Part shown: piece by piece, positions 23,443 to 35,464 of the stretch
Numbering within the stretch: the first letter of the stretch is position 1
How the letters are laid out: the number at the start of each line of letters is the position of its first letter
NCBI GenBank assembly: GCA_014529385.2
Contig: CM043948.1
Coordinates: 20,103,951 to 20,167,950, forward strand
Length of the DNA: 64,000 bases
Direction: 5' to 3'
Origin: Adiantum capillus-veneris
Lineage: Eukaryota; Streptophyta; Polypodiopsida; Polypodiales; Pteridaceae
The notes under the pieces: model-generated
Told to the model about the DNA's origin: nothing
Databases searched by the model: none
What the model saw: the letters and a program-made list of their open reading frames with translations, nothing else
Translations under genes and position numbers: made by a program

Positions 23443-25486
23443 TGTCGTGCTGTGACACATACATAGTGGGAACACATGCTACAAGATTTATCTTGTAATT
23501 TTTTAGATACATAATTATATTTCCTATAATGTACATATACATATTTAAGAATAATAATATGCTTTCTATCTCATCCTATTATTTATCTCAGGGGTAATCT
23601 ATTCTTACTTTACCATAAAAAAATACTATGGAAAAAGCGTCAATAGCGCCGCCTCTTTAACTTGGGGCAAAAAAAGAGCATTGATTCTTTATTTCTACTA
23701 TCTCATTATCATCTCACACCCTAGCTAGATCCTATATCTAGGGTAAACTCCAATATATATATATTCTATGTATTTTTCATATTTTTCTTATATTTCTGTT
23801 TAAATAGCTACTAGGGGGGAATCAAATCCTAGGTGGCATGATTTCAAAGATACACTTATTTTAATGCATTATTGCAAGCATGATTACAAAGATTTGTCAA
23901 GGAGCAATGTCATGCTTTCATATGGCATGAGGTGTCCTTTGGAATCAAATGAAAGTCTAAGCTAAGGGGACCAAAGGAAGACTTTTGCTGCCTGAAATGG
24001 ACCCTATTTTGATTATTTTTTAACACAATGTTCCAATCCGAATTGGAAAATGTGTTTAAAATGAAAATCGTAGCTAATGAGCTGAATTTTCTGCCCATGT
24101 TTTTAATTTTTTATTTGGATCTACGGTTGAGGAGATATGATCAAAATACTGGACCCCAATCTGCCCACATCATGCAGGGACAACTCATTTCCAACTTTTC
24201 CAGTTTCTGTTCACACTCGCTCTTCTCTTCTTGTGTGAACCCTTGGGGGTTCCCTTCACCTATAAAATGGGACCTCTTCTTCCTTGAAACGAACTCAAGC
24301 ATTCAAGCCATTGATGAGAGGAATTCATGAGGGAGTGTGTAGTAATGCTTAATTATACTTAGCCATTAACATACGCCTAAGCCTACACTTTCTCCTAGAA
24401 GAAGACTAGCCATTCTTGCAACAAGCTAACCTTGGAAGATCAACTCTAATCAAAGAATGTCTTGCACTTGGTGTATCAATCAAAGTGGAATTATCCACTC
24501 TTCTTCTCTCTCCATCAATAATGGTTCCGAAGGGTTTGTCAAGTAAGATGTGTTCTACATTGATGTTTTTTTGATTTCTTGTTGTTTTCTTTTTCATCTC
24601 TAATCCAATATATATATATATATATATGTATCTAATCTCATCTCCTTAACCAAACCTATCTCTCTCATTCTTAGTAATTCATCCTCTCTACAAATTCTAG
24701 GTTCTCTTTGCTACAGGTACATCTCTCCCCGCAGTATCCTTATTGCCTACGGGCAAGAATAGGGCTTGGGAGGGAAACTTCTCATCTCTTTACTTCTCTC
24801 ATAACATCTCATCTGTTCACTTCTCTCATATCTACATTTTTCACATACTATCCTAGATGAATAATCCACATGATCATAATTTCTATCGCTTTCACTCTGT
24901 ACGATCTATTAGAATTAATGTATGGATTAGCCGTAAAATACACTTTCAACAACGTATAGTGTTTCTCTTTGGCCCAGAAAGGCTCAATGAAATACTTCTA
25001 TCACCGGATCCCATCATACTACCTCTCATAAACTATAATTTTTCTTTTGATGTAAGCGTAGTTATCTTGCTATGAACCAAGAGGATTTGTACACACAATT
25101 AATCCCAATCACTAGACAAAATATATATATATTATGGTAAGCACAAAACTACAATTCCAAAGAACAATTCGTAGCCTATTTGGTCAACCAAGATTGAATG
25201 CCATTAACTCATCTATTTACCCTTTCATACTACCCATGATACGATATGAACATAGCCTTGATGTTTTCATCTTTGTGTTGTTTTGACACTCTCTTTTGTG
25301 TTCTTTCTTTGTGTGTGTGAGTGCAAGAGAGAAAGAGTGAAACTTCTTTGATTGCACTTCCGTCCAAACCCTAGTCTTCATGGCATCTATGGTTTAACTC
25401 CTTCATATAGTTTTTTTGAGTTCTCTCACAAACTCTCACAGCCATAAGCCCGGTGCTTTCCCGGCAAGACAACAAATTTCTCGACA
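23443..25486 (+). repeat. 5' LTR of element A (2044 bp)
   Basis: Starts TGTCGTGCTGTGAC and ends TTTCTCGACA (perfect TGTCG...CGACA ends). It has a TATAAAA box at 24261-24267 and, near the end, CGGTGCTTTCCCGGCAAGAC. It matches the right LTR throughout except for a segment of about 870 bases (about 24542-25411) missing there. Confidence 0.88.
24261..24267 (+). promoter_or_regulatory. TATA box in 5' LTR of element A
   Basis: TATAAAA within CACCTATAAAATGGG; the right LTR has CACCTATAAAAGGGG at the equivalent place (28687-28693). Confidence 0.55.
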
Positions 25487-25492
25487 TATTTT

Positions 25493-25509
25493 TGGTGAAC
25501 CCGACGGGG
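25493..25509 (+). other. Primer binding site candidate of element A
   Basis: TGGTGAACCCGACGGGG begins six bases after the LTR end. It has the TGG start expected of a site complementary to a tRNA 3' CCA end. I do not name the tRNA. Confidence 0.5.
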
Positions 25510-25526
25510 GGTGAGAGTACATAAAG

Positions 25527-25850
25527 ATGGCTAGCAAAGTGGAGCAGCTATATGCCGAAATAAAAGAGCTTGCAGACAGATGCAAATGGCTTGAAGAAGA
25601 AGACTGGATTCAAAAAGCGATTGAAAGCGCTAGGCAATCCGTATATAATGAGCTTAATGTATTCGAAGGCTATGATCCAGAAGGATATCTTGAGTGCTAT
25701 GTGACAGAGATGAGGCTTCATGCAATTCTAGAAGCTCGGATGATTGGAGCATTTGTTGAACTTGTGAGTGATGATTTCAAGCACCAAGTTCAAGACTATG
25801 CAAGTGTATATGCAAGCAACTGGGGTGAGTTTTCTACAGCTATAACATAG
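25527..25850 (+). CDS. Element A gag-like N-terminal frame (107 aa)
   Basis: The ATG at 25527 follows the primer site by 17 bases. Residues 1-35 are helical and charged; residues 46-107 (FEGYDPEGYLECYVTEMRLH, then a helix and WGEFSTAI) resemble the start of the Ty3/gypsy retrotransposon gag domain, where a phrase like F-x-G-x-D-P-E-x-W/Y-L precedes the capsid helices. The frame stops at TAG 25848-25850 and the next frame resumes in the same register after two codons, so the TAG may be a recent CAG to TAG change. If translated it could join element particles. Gag similarity is by eye and limited to about 60 residues. Confidence 0.5.
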   Translation: MASKVEQLYAEIKELADRCKWLEEEDWIQKAIESARQSVYNELNVFEGYDPEGYLECYVTEMRLHAILEARMIGAFVELVSDDFKHQVQDYASVYASNWGEFSTAIT

Positions 25851-25856
25851 GTATGC

Positions 25857-26915
25857 ATGGAACATCAAGACCAAGAGATGGAACAGAGTGGAAGTGGATG
25901 TGACCAGCTAGAGTTGGTGTCTCCTGTAAGCCATGCAAGTGTCAACACATCCATACAGGCTCATTTAGAAGCAGTAATAGATGCATATCTTTTGCAAGAT
26001 GCAAATTTATTGTATGTAGGTGAAGCAGACATAGTGGAAGCTATTTATGCACTTTTGGGTCTTGTAACCTTCGTATCTCAAGATAATGACTCTCATGATG
26101 CTATCCAAGCACCTGAAACGGCTCAAAGCGACTTAGAGGATGATGCAAACTCGTCAGCTATGATAGATGATTTGGACACTCGTTTTGATTCGTTTGAAGA
26201 TGCACATGAGTGTATATACAAGGATGAGGATGCTATGGTTTTGACAGAGGATGTGAAGGGAAAACAGGTGGAAGACGGCTATATTAGTGATGTGCTACAA
26301 TCTATTTTAAAGCAGATCCAGGAACTTTTACCAAGTTTAGAAGAGCCGGATGCCTATGCTGAAGACATATACGAGGATGAAGAAGTCATTATCAATGATT
26401 TCCTATGCGAGTTTGATGCATGTGGTACTACCCAAATGGATATGCCTAGCTGCGAAAGTGCTAATTTAGAGGGGGTGACTGAAAATCTCTTCCTTTGTGA
26501 GTATAGCTCTGCTAGTAGCATTGCGGATTGTGAAGTACCTCAGCTAGACGAGGTGGAAGAAGAGGAGTGCATTGACATAGTAATATGTATGTCTTGTATA
26601 TATGGGGTAGCAGATGTGATGCAGATGACTCATGAATTGTGCCTTTTTTTAGATCTAGATGCAGCAAGCTTTCACAATTCCATGGTAGAAGAAGGAATGA
26701 CAGATGTAGATTCTCTGCATGAGGATTGGGGTTCTGCGGATGAAGCTATGAATATTCAAGATTCACAAATCAAAGATAGAGAAATGTTTGGGAATGCTAT
26801 ACAGGTTGAAGTGACATTAGAGGATAGAGTAGAAGAGCAAGAAACCTCTTCGGATATGGTATGTGATTGGGGTGATATTTTTGATCTGTGTGAAGATGCA
26901 AATAAAGATGCTTGA
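25857..26915 (+). CDS. Element A acidic protein frame (352 aa), unknown
   Basis: I do not recognise this protein. It is strikingly rich in Asp and Glu throughout (for example EDDANSSAMIDD, YAEDIYEDEEVIINDFL, EVEEEECIDIVI) with few Lys or Arg, no zinc knuckle, and no protease, polymerase or integrase motif. It continues in frame from the gag-like frame at 25527 across one TAG. Length without stops in this composition suggests it was coding until recently. A capsid-linked accessory region or a diverged gag tail is possible; both are guesses. Confidence 0.45.
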   Translation: MEHQDQEMEQSGSGCDQLELVSPVSHASVNTSIQAHLEAVIDAYLLQDANLLYVGEADIVEAIYALLGLVTFVSQDNDSHDAIQAPETAQSDLEDDANSSAMIDDLDTRFDSFEDAHECIYKDEDAMVLTEDVKGKQVEDGYISDVLQSILKQIQELLPSLEEPDAYAEDIYEDEEVIINDFLCEFDACGTTQMDMPSCESANLEGVTENLFLCEYSSASSIADCEVPQLDEVEEEECIDIVICMSCIYGVADVMQMTHELCLFLDLDAASFHNSMVEEGMTDVDSLHEDWGSADEAMNIQDSQIKDREMFGNAIQVEVTLEDRVEEQETSSDMVCDWGDIFDLCEDANKDA

Positions 26916-27053
26916 CATAAAGTGCCTACTATACAGGGTTTTAAGAATTTCGGTTGCCTGCAGGTATGCAAACAATATCTGTGGCATAAAAGGGATTTAG
27001 GTCTTGTGTCATAGGGTATAAATTGCAAGCACGTTTGTGAGCATCTATCTGCT

Positions 27054-27542
27054 ATGGATATGAAGGGTATACATGGTGATGCCTTGAAGCAAGAAGAGAA
27101 TGCTAGCTCTATGCTGACACCAGAGTCATGTAATGAAGAAGGGTTCTCCCTAGATGAGTGGAGACATGATTCAGTTGAAGATAATTTAGGGATGGGTCAA
27201 AAAGGAAGAAGGGGTGAAGATATTGTGTCAGAGACTAACTCCAAGGAGGTTTTTGAGCAGTCGGTTACAAGTGACCAGGAGCATACCTACCAGGATGATT
27301 TGGAAAGGGAATTAGACACCATATTTGAGAGGTATGCAAAGTTTTATGATGTAAAGCTGGAGAGGTATTTGGTAAAAGGTGAGAGAATTGATGAGAGGTT
27401 TACCATGCATATTTCTGAGGTTTCTCTCGATGTTGAGAAAGGCTATCTAGAGGATTCTTTTGAGAATGAAGATGCAGATTTAGACTTCTATGCGAAAGAG
27501 GTACATATGGATTTAGAGGTTGGTGAGAAGGTTGAAGTGTAG
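27054..27542 (+). CDS. Element A second acidic frame (162 aa), unknown
   Basis: Same acidic character as the preceding frame (LERELDTIFERYAKFYDVKL, then DSFENEDADLDFY) and same strand, separated from it by about 140 bases with a stop and a frame change. No family recognised. It may be the continuation of one long acidic product broken by mutation. The product would be soluble, without signal peptide or membrane segments. Confidence 0.4.
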   Translation: MDMKGIHGDALKQEENASSMLTPESCNEEGFSLDEWRHDSVEDNLGMGQKGRRGEDIVSETNSKEVFEQSVTSDQEHTYQDDLERELDTIFERYAKFYDVKLERYLVKGERIDERFTMHISEVSLDVEKGYLEDSFENEDADLDFYAKEVHMDLEVGEKVEV

Positions 27543-27840
27543 TTTCAAAAATCTTTCAAGTATATTACAGGAAGCCTGGAAGTGTTTTTTGAAGAGGAGG
27601 ATGAGGAACTTATGTCTCTTCGTCATGAAGATTTTGTGCATAATGGAGATTTGTTACAGATGTTGTGGAGACAGATGTATATAACAATTCCTTCTTATCC
27701 GACAGGAATTAAAAGATGCGGAGAATCTCAATGCTTAGTACAATACAAGTTTTTGCGTTACCCATATGATCCTGGAGGAGGTCATAAGATGACAGGGGAT
27801 ACAATTTCTTTCACAAGTTACCATGAGGCTGGCACATGCC
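27543..27840 (+). other. Element A 3' internal stretch
   Basis: A weak frame (27582-27893) runs across the polypurine tract into the LTR and so is probably not a gene. The first part is again acidic (EEEDEELMS), suggesting it is the tail of the acidic coding region. Confidence 0.4.
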
Positions 27841-27854
27841 GGAGGATGTGCAGG

Positions 27855-27869
27855 TTTAGAGGGGGTGGA
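27855..27869 (+). other. Polypurine tract of element A
   Basis: TTTAGAGGGGGTGGA directly precedes the right LTR, the place where plus-strand DNA synthesis starts. An identical tract precedes the LTR at 36537. Confidence 0.75.
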
Positions 27870-29044
27870 TGTCGTGCTGTGACACGTACATAGTGGGAAC
27901 GCATGCTACAAGATTTATCTTGTAATTTTTTAGATACATAGATATGTTTCCTATAATGTACATATGCATATTTAAGTATAATAATATGCTTTCTATCTCA
28001 TCCTATTATTTATCTCAGGGGTAACCTATTCTTACTTTACCATAAAAAAATACTATGGAAAAAGCGTCAATAGCGCCGTCTCTTTAACTTGGGGAAAAAA
28101 AAGAGCATTGATTCTTTATTTCTACTATCTCATTATCATCTCACACCCTAGCTAGATCCTATATCTAGGGTAAACTCCAATATATATATATTCTATGTAT
28201 TTTTCATATTTTTCTTATATTTCTTTTTAAATAGCTACTAGGGGGGAATCAAATCCTAGGTGGCATGATTTCAAAGATACACTTATTTTAATGCATTATT
28301 GCAAGCATGATTACAAAGCTTTGTCAAGGAGCAATGTCATGCTTTCATATGGCATGAGGTGTCCTTTGGAATCAAATGAAAGTCTAAGCTAAGGGGACCA
28401 AAGGAAGACTTTTGCTGCTAGAAATGGACCCTGGTTTGATGATTTTTTTACACAAGGTTCCAATCCAAATTAGAAAATGAGCTTAAAGTGAAAATCGTAG
28501 CTAATAAACTGAATTTTCTGCCCATATTTTTACTTTTTTATTTGGAGCCACGGTTGAGGAGATATGATCAAAATACTGGACCCCAATCTGCCCACATCAT
28601 GCAGGGACAGCTCATTTCCAACTTTTCTAGTTTCTGTTCACACTGGCTCTTCTCTTCTTGTGTAAACCCTTGGGGTTCCCTTCACCTATAAAAGGGGACC
28701 TCTTCTTCCTTGAAAAGAACTCAAGCATTCAAGCCATTGATGAGAGGAATTCATGAGGAAGTGTGTAGTAATGCATAATTATACTTAGCCATTAACATAC
28801 GCCTAAGCCCACACTTTATCCTAGAAGAAGACTAGCCATTCTTGCAACAAGCTAACCTTGGAAGATCAATTCTAATCAAAGAATGGCTTACACTTGGTGT
28901 ATCAATCAAAGTGGAATTATCCACTCTTCTTCTCTCTCCATCAATAATGGTGCCGAAGGGTTTGTCAATTTTTTGGAGTTCTCTCACAAACTCTCACAGC
29001 CATAAGCCCGGTGCTTTCCCGGCAAGACCGCAAATTTTTCGACA
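27870..29044 (+). repeat. 3' LTR of element A (1175 bp, internal deletion)
   Basis: Same ends as the left LTR and close similarity, but about 870 bases are missing at TTTGTCAA/TTTTTT (about 28968). The deletion must postdate insertion, since both LTRs are made from one template. Confidence 0.88.
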
Positions 29045-29048
29045 ACGC
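29045..29048 (+). other. Target site duplication of element A, right (ACGC)
   Basis: Matches 23439-23442. Confidence 0.75.
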
Positions 29049-30002
29049 ATCCCTGTTTGCTTGAGGAATTTGTCTCCTCCTTGGGCACATTTTCTTCATG
29101 AGAGATCTCCTTGTTTTTCTTATTCGTTTCCTCATATGCCTTGCCACACATATTTTGTTGCTTAATAGTGTGATCTTCACATACAAACCATTTTGTATCC
29201 CTCAAGTAGATCCAACTATTGTCAATGATAATCTTTCACTTCGTCTCATCCGGCATGGTGCATACAATCGGCCATTCTCCCAAGCGAGTAGCTAGTTCCT
29301 TTCCACTCTATGTGCTCCATAGACCATAACTCCGGACATGCCAAAGTGGGTTTTGAACAAATCTTTGATAACAATGGCAAGAGAAGGAGGTGTCTCTAAC
29401 TTCTCTTTGGGAATTCCACAAATAACAATGTTCTTGGAATGTCGCTCCCGTTCCTTTAACTCCTCCACATCCACATTCTCAACATTCTTTGTTTGAACCA
29501 TATCTTGCATGAGTGAGGAATTAGAAACCACATTGCTACCACATACATCAGCCCAAGATTTGTTTGTGCATACATTTTTCATGTCGCATACATCCCGGAT
29601 CATGGTGTCAAATTTCTCCTCTTTCAATACATGGTCATGCTCTACTTTGCTCATCGGCTACTTCAAAGCATTCAAGTCCACAAGAGAGCATTTAAATTCC
29701 TTCACTTCCTCTTCAAGTTGCATCAAACGTGTCGTTTGCATCTCAAGTGTCCTCTTAAGATTCTCATTCTCAACCACAAGTACCCTTAGTGTGCCATTCT
29801 CCATTGCAAGTGCTCGTAAGTCTTTGCCTTGTTTGTTTACAGTCTCTTGCAATGATACCAAGTATGCCATGATCATGGTTTCCGATGTCGTAGGTTGGGT
29901 GCTTGTGTTGCTATCTCCACACTTAGGAGATTTTGGATCATTTTCCACAATGGTTGTGGACCTTGTTGAAGAAGAAGAACCCTTGCGACTGCCGGAAGAC
30001 AT
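29045..30002 (-). pseudogene. LINE ORF1, copy 2, with complete N-terminus but broken
   Basis: The ATG at 30002 starts a Ser/Thr-rich segment (MSSGSRKGSSSSTRSTTIV), then LQETVNKQGKDLRALAMENG, which joins the coiled coil seen in copy 1. It thus shows the N-terminal 60 or so residues lost in copy 1. A TAG at 29655-29657 interrupts the coil; the RNA-binding part follows (29292-29654), with a frameshift near 29292-29300 just after GAHRVE. The C-terminal end (29045-29290) contains the basic KKNKEISHEENVPKEE-like stretch and runs up to element A. At the position of the copy 1 stop codon this copy reads CAG, so ORF1 and ORF2 would have formed one frame. Confidence 0.82.
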
Positions 30003-30228
30003 TTATGTAAAATAAGAGATGAGAGTCAATTTTCTTGAACTTGTTCACTTCGGAAATTCTGTTACAGAAATGCCTTCCATAACTCTGATTTTTTTTGTCT
30101 TGCGTAGAGGGCTTTCGTGCTCTTTGATTAAGGCTATAGATCACCCAAATTGGAGTTCGGATGAAGAAGTTATGATCAAAAGAGTGAACTCCTGTCTACT
30201 AGGTCAAAAAAAGACTACGTTAATTTTT

Positions 30229-30232
<4 letters not shown>
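30003..30232 (-). other. 5' UTR of LINE copy 2
   Basis: About 230 bases between the ORF1 start and the (GA)n array. This is the only copy in the window that shows the 5' UTR. No open frame. An internal promoter is likely here, as in other LINEs, but no motif was identified. Confidence 0.6.

Positions 30233-30293
<61 letters not shown>
30233..30293 (+). repeat. (GA)n microsatellite at the 5' side of LINE copy 2
   Basis: About 30 GA units, same strand as the array at the LINE 3' side (19905-20019). Confidence 0.95.
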
Positions 30294-30295
<2 letters not shown>

Positions 30296-30360
30296 CTGCA
30301 AGCTCTACTATTCCCTTGGTGTTCTGACTTCAAACTTTCAAACAAAAGCACATGCCACTT

Positions 30361-30936
<576 letters not shown>

Positions 30937-31640
30937 CTACCACCTCGGTAAACTGTCCATTTACCTTGTTTGTGAGCTTCATGTACCTTCTTGAGCTCAC
31001 TTGCTTTGGCTTTGAGTTGGTTTGTGGTTAATTATTCGGTGATCCAAAATGTTTTTCCCTTGAGGACACATGATTGGTGTAGTAGCTTTGTATTATTCTT
31101 TGTCCTTGAAGGTGAGAAAACAATGCTTGGGAGGCACATGCTTGTGTGTGTCATTGATCCAGGAATGGTTTCATGCTCGATATTGATAGGTTGAAGAATG
31201 TCATTGATTTTGGGATTTATTTTTTGAGAATGTACTTGCTTGTGCACCAAGGTGCATGAAGTCCTCCAATCCTGACCTTAAGACCAAGGGATTCTTGTAG
31301 TTTAAACTCTTGTAAAACTACTTGTATCTTGGTGTCGATCTTCTCGTGTGTCGCTTCATGGGATTCCTTCACTGCTTTGACGGTTTTGGTAAGGGACGCT
31401 TCAACACCGTGGGATTTTGCGAGTAGGGCTTGGCTCTCTATCTTCTTCTCCTCTAGCTTAAGTAAGTATTGATTGAGTCGCTCATTCTCTCCAATAAGCT
31501 AGTTCTTGAATATGAGATTCAAGAGCAGTAATCCTTGCTTCTTGGCGAGTGGCAGGATCCTTCTTAGACGCAGTTGCCACCGCAAGGAAACTCTTGCATG
31601 TGCTAGCCATTGGTGTGCTGAAGGAGGCCATTGGATCTTC
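30937..31640 (-). pseudogene. Decayed coiled-coil protein frame
   Basis: Read on the minus strand from an ATG at about 31631 (MASFSTPMASTCKSFLA), the segments RITALESHIQELA, then NERLNQYLLKLEEKKIESQ, VEASLTKTVKAVKESHEATH and, further on, LKAKASELKKVHEAHKQGKW follow each other in shifting frames and form a long coiled coil. At least two frameshifts separate them (near 31490 and in 31050-31250). No zinc knuckle or enzyme motif. It could be a retroelement gag-like protein or LINE ORF1 of another family, or a host gene remnant; I cannot decide. Confidence 0.4.
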
Positions 31641-32106
31641 GAAACTTCTTGACTCTGTTGTGTGAGCAAGCCCGACTATGGGAACCAAGCTCAAACTTTG
31701 TTTGATGTTGCTTAAAGGAAATGAGTAGAGAACGTATATGATAGTTAAGTGAATCTTGATAAGGCTTAAAGGGTTAAGCAAAAAAATGGTAGGTTGTTAG
31801 AAAGAATTAATTTTGAGGGCAGCTCGCCGAAATGCAGAAGAGGGTCTCTATAGCTCGCCGTAATGCCGAGACGAGGGCTATGAAGCTCCAAAAACGGGGC
31901 TTTGCAGCTTGTCAAAACGCCAAAACGGGGCTCTGCAAATGCCGGCTTCTGAGGTTTGATGGTGTGCTCATCGAAATAGAGCACGGGACAATTCTGTTGG
32001 CAATGGCGGGACAGGGCTGAGGGATGCAGATGCCCCCCCCCCCCCCCCCAAAGGGCTGCCCCTCACCCGAGGCGAAGACTTGGCGGCTAGGGTCTTAGTT
32101 ATGTGA
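31641..32106. other. Unassigned stretch with a poly-C run
   Basis: A C run lies at 32033-32049. Near 31820-31950 short phrases such as GCTCGCCGAAATGC / GCTCGCCGTAATGC and CAAAACGCCAAAACGGGGC repeat loosely. No gene seen. Confidence 0.5.
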
Positions 32107-32880
<774 letters not shown>

Positions 32881-32934
32881 GCAAGAACCTACATGCCCAT
32901 ATGAATTGCAAGAACCTACATGCCCATATGAATT
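32881..32934 (+). repeat. Tandem duplication, 27 bp x 2
   Basis: GCAAGAACCTACATGCCCAT plus seven more bases is repeated exactly, head to tail. Confidence 0.9.
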
Positions 32935-33546
32935 GCATTACCCAAAAAAAAGTATTCATCTCTTTCTATTACTTGTAGGTATGCGTGCCAGCACGGATGG
33001 GTACATGCAATGAAAGGTGGAAAAAAGGAAAATTTCATAAGCACTAGCTTTGGTTTTTGGGGTGAAGAGGATTTGGCAACATGGATGGCTACATGAAATT
33101 CTTTGTGAGAAAAGGATGCCATACAAGGTCAACTTAAGTCATTAAAATTAGGTCTAATTTGTAGCTTTTGATGTGTCAATCGATTAATATGCCTCTATTG
33201 CTATTTATTTAGTGTAAGTGCTTGCAATGATGCTTGCAATGGTTATGTCTCTAGCCATCAACTAAGTTGACATTCTTGGGTACAAACACAGTTTTAGTAA
33301 GCAAGTACATTAGAATAGAAACAAGAAATCTATCATCATTCAAATGATGTGAATGAAAGATTATGGGTCGTGTCACATATGTGTGCTCCTTGGACATGTT
33401 TGATTTTACATTTCTGAACAACTTGTCGCAGGAAGGTACATTGCAAGAGACATTTGCTGTTCGGGGAAACCTCCTTGAGAAGACAAAAACATTCCTTTTA
33501 TTAGAGGCAAGAACGACACTTAAATTCCTTGAACTTTAGATCCTAC

Positions 33547-35044
33547 TGAAAGGGTAATTGATTAGCCAAAATAGTGCTTAGTCGAATTATGCTTTGCTGA
33601 TCTGAATTATACTTAGTCAAAATGTTGCTAGGTCGGACTTTGTTGAATTGGATGTATATGCTAAGAACATTTATTTAGACATTTGTAACTCTCTTATAGT
33701 AGGTCGTGGGTAACAAAAACACAACACACGAGATGTACTCAAGCTCTATCAAATGAAGTTCCTTGCTGTGTCTGATCTTTCTCTTGGCTCTGACTTTGCT
33801 CTGCCTGAAATTGTTGAACTGTGTTGTTTTCTGAGTCTGATTATGGAGTGAGGTTTAATTCTTTGATGATTGCATAGGAGCAATTTTAGAAATGATGAAT
33901 TTGGAGCATTTCACGTGCGCTTTTCTTTCCCCGTTTGCTGGCGTATTCCCCAATAGACAAAAAAGCAAGCTTACTTTGGAATTCATCTTCTTGCTAACAA
34001 TAGCCTTGGCATGAAACAATGTACAAGTTTACCTACAGACTCAATTTTTCAGCAATTTAGAGAATCATGGGACTATCCCTGAATTGTAGCACTCATTGTA
34101 ATGGAGGATTAAGAGTGGGTCTAGTGATGTGTGCGTTCTGAAATTTAGGGCCATGAACAACATGAGAGATTGCAATTGGAGAGAAAATGGTAGATGATGT
34201 GGTTACTTGGAAGCAAAGATAGAATCAAAACCACAGTTTGCTGAAACTGAAGCTGCAATATGCTGAATCTCAATATGCAGTTTGTTGAACGTGAACATGC
34301 AATATGCTGAATCTGAACCTATAAATTCAACTTGAAGCTAGTGAATCAAAATTTGAAGTTGATGAATTAGAATTTGTTTGTGCCACTGAAATAAAAAAAT
34401 CAGATTCAACCTATAATTTGAAGCGAGAATCTTCCTGAACTCAGAAGTGGAATTGTATCTAAATGCTGAGTGGAAGTGGAAGTGCTCGATGTGGTATTTT
34501 TGAAGGCTAGAACCTCAAATTTGATCCAAATTTGAAGCTTTGAGGAGTTTGTAGTGTTTCAAGTAAGATTTATTTCAAATTTTTCACAAATTTTACCTAA
34601 GTTTCTGATTTTAGAAGTTGTATAACATGACGAAGCAACTACATGTCAAGATGGGAGTGGATCTAGGTATTGTATCCTATGATCTCCACTTCAGGATAAC
34701 ATGTAGTCTCTGTTTGGTGTGGTGCACTGAACAGCCTCACTCCATAATTAGACTTAGCAAACAACACAGTTAGAAAACTTCAGGTAGAGCAAAGTCAGAG
34801 CCAAGAGAAAGATTAGGCACAACAAGGAACTTCATTGTTAGAGCTTGAGTACATCTTATGTGTTGAGTGTTTTACACCCACGACTTCTACTATATAAGAG
34901 AGTTACAATTGTCTACCTAAATGTTCTTGGCATATACATCCGATTCAACAAAGTTTGACCTAGCAACATTTTGACTAAGTGTAATTCCGATCAACAGAGC
35001 ATCATCCAACTAAGCACTATTTTGGCTAATCAATTACCCTTTCA
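33547..35044. mobile_element. Fold-back element with 300-bp inverted arms (1.5 kb)
   Basis: Left arm 33547-33853 starts TGAAAGGGTAATTGATTAGCC; the right arm 34735-35044 ends with its reverse complement. Similarity extends through the whole arms (about four fifths identical by eye), including AACTTCATT, GCAAAGTCAGAGCCAAGAGA and the TATAAGAGAGTTACAA block. The interior of about 880 bases has no open frame but a loose repeat of TGCAATATGCTGAATCT phrases. No target duplication was clear. It may be a fold-back DNA element or two LTR-like sequences in opposite orientation. Confidence 0.7.
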
Positions 35045-35202
35045 ACAGATCTCGAGGAGGCATTGTGAGCACTTTATAGACAGATGAGACCTTTACTTTC
35101 TTCGTCTCACTGCCTATGTGTGCTAGCAAAGGTGTTCAACTTGCCTTGTATGAGTACTCACATGTGACAAGAAAGTTATTTGGTACATCATGGAAGTGTC
35201 TG

Positions 35203-35230
35203 TAGCCATCTGTGCCGACGCAGATGGCTA
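35203..35230. repeat. Palindromic motif TAGCCATCTG...CAGATGGCTA
   Basis: Perfect 10-bp inverted repeat with an 8-base spacer (TGCCGACG). Related palindromes follow at 35359-35386 (9-bp stem) and 35465-35492 (imperfect). Candidate transposase-binding subterminal repeat. Confidence 0.6.
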
Positions 35231-35358
35231 CATGCACGTTTCTAATGGAAATATTTACTTATGAGTTTCTACAGGTAGCTAGAAGGGGAGTTTCAGTTGC
35301 CTTGTATGAGTGCCACGTGTGACAAAGGGAAATAGTTGGTGCATAATGGAATTGCCTA

Positions 35359-35386
35359 TAGCCATCCTTGCCGATGTGGATGGCTA
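35359..35386. repeat. Palindromic motif TAGCCATCC...GGATGGCTA
   Basis: Second member of the motif set, perfect 9-bp arms. Confidence 0.6.
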
Positions 35387-35464
35387 GAGATTGGTTTCTA
35401 ATGGAAATCTTTACCCGTCACTCCTGCAAACATTGGCACAATCATTCAAAAAATGAACTTCCTA

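Larger units (their letters stand above)
23443..29044 (+). mobile_element. Non-autonomous LTR retrotransposon A (5.6 kb) inside LINE copy 2
   Basis: Direct LTRs (23443-25486 and 27870-29044), a primer-site candidate, plus-strand internal frames, a polypurine tract and an ACGC duplication. The internal 2.4 kb contains a gag-like start and acidic frames but no protease, reverse transcriptase or integrase. It would need enzymes from another element. The polypurine tract and first bases of the LTR match a gypsy remnant at 36500-36545 exactly over 37 bases, which points to a gypsy family. Confidence 0.9.
20020..30232 (-). mobile_element. LINE copy 2, full length but decayed, interrupted by LTR element A
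   Basis: 3' part with ORF2 at 20020-23442, then LTR element A (23443-29044), then ORF1 and 5' UTR at 29045-30232. The LINE halves are joined by comparison with copy 1: the sequence left of element A and right of it are adjacent in copy 1 around 18265. Both outer ends abut (GA)n arrays (19905-20019 and 30233-30293), as expected if the LINE had inserted into one array. Confidence 0.9.
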
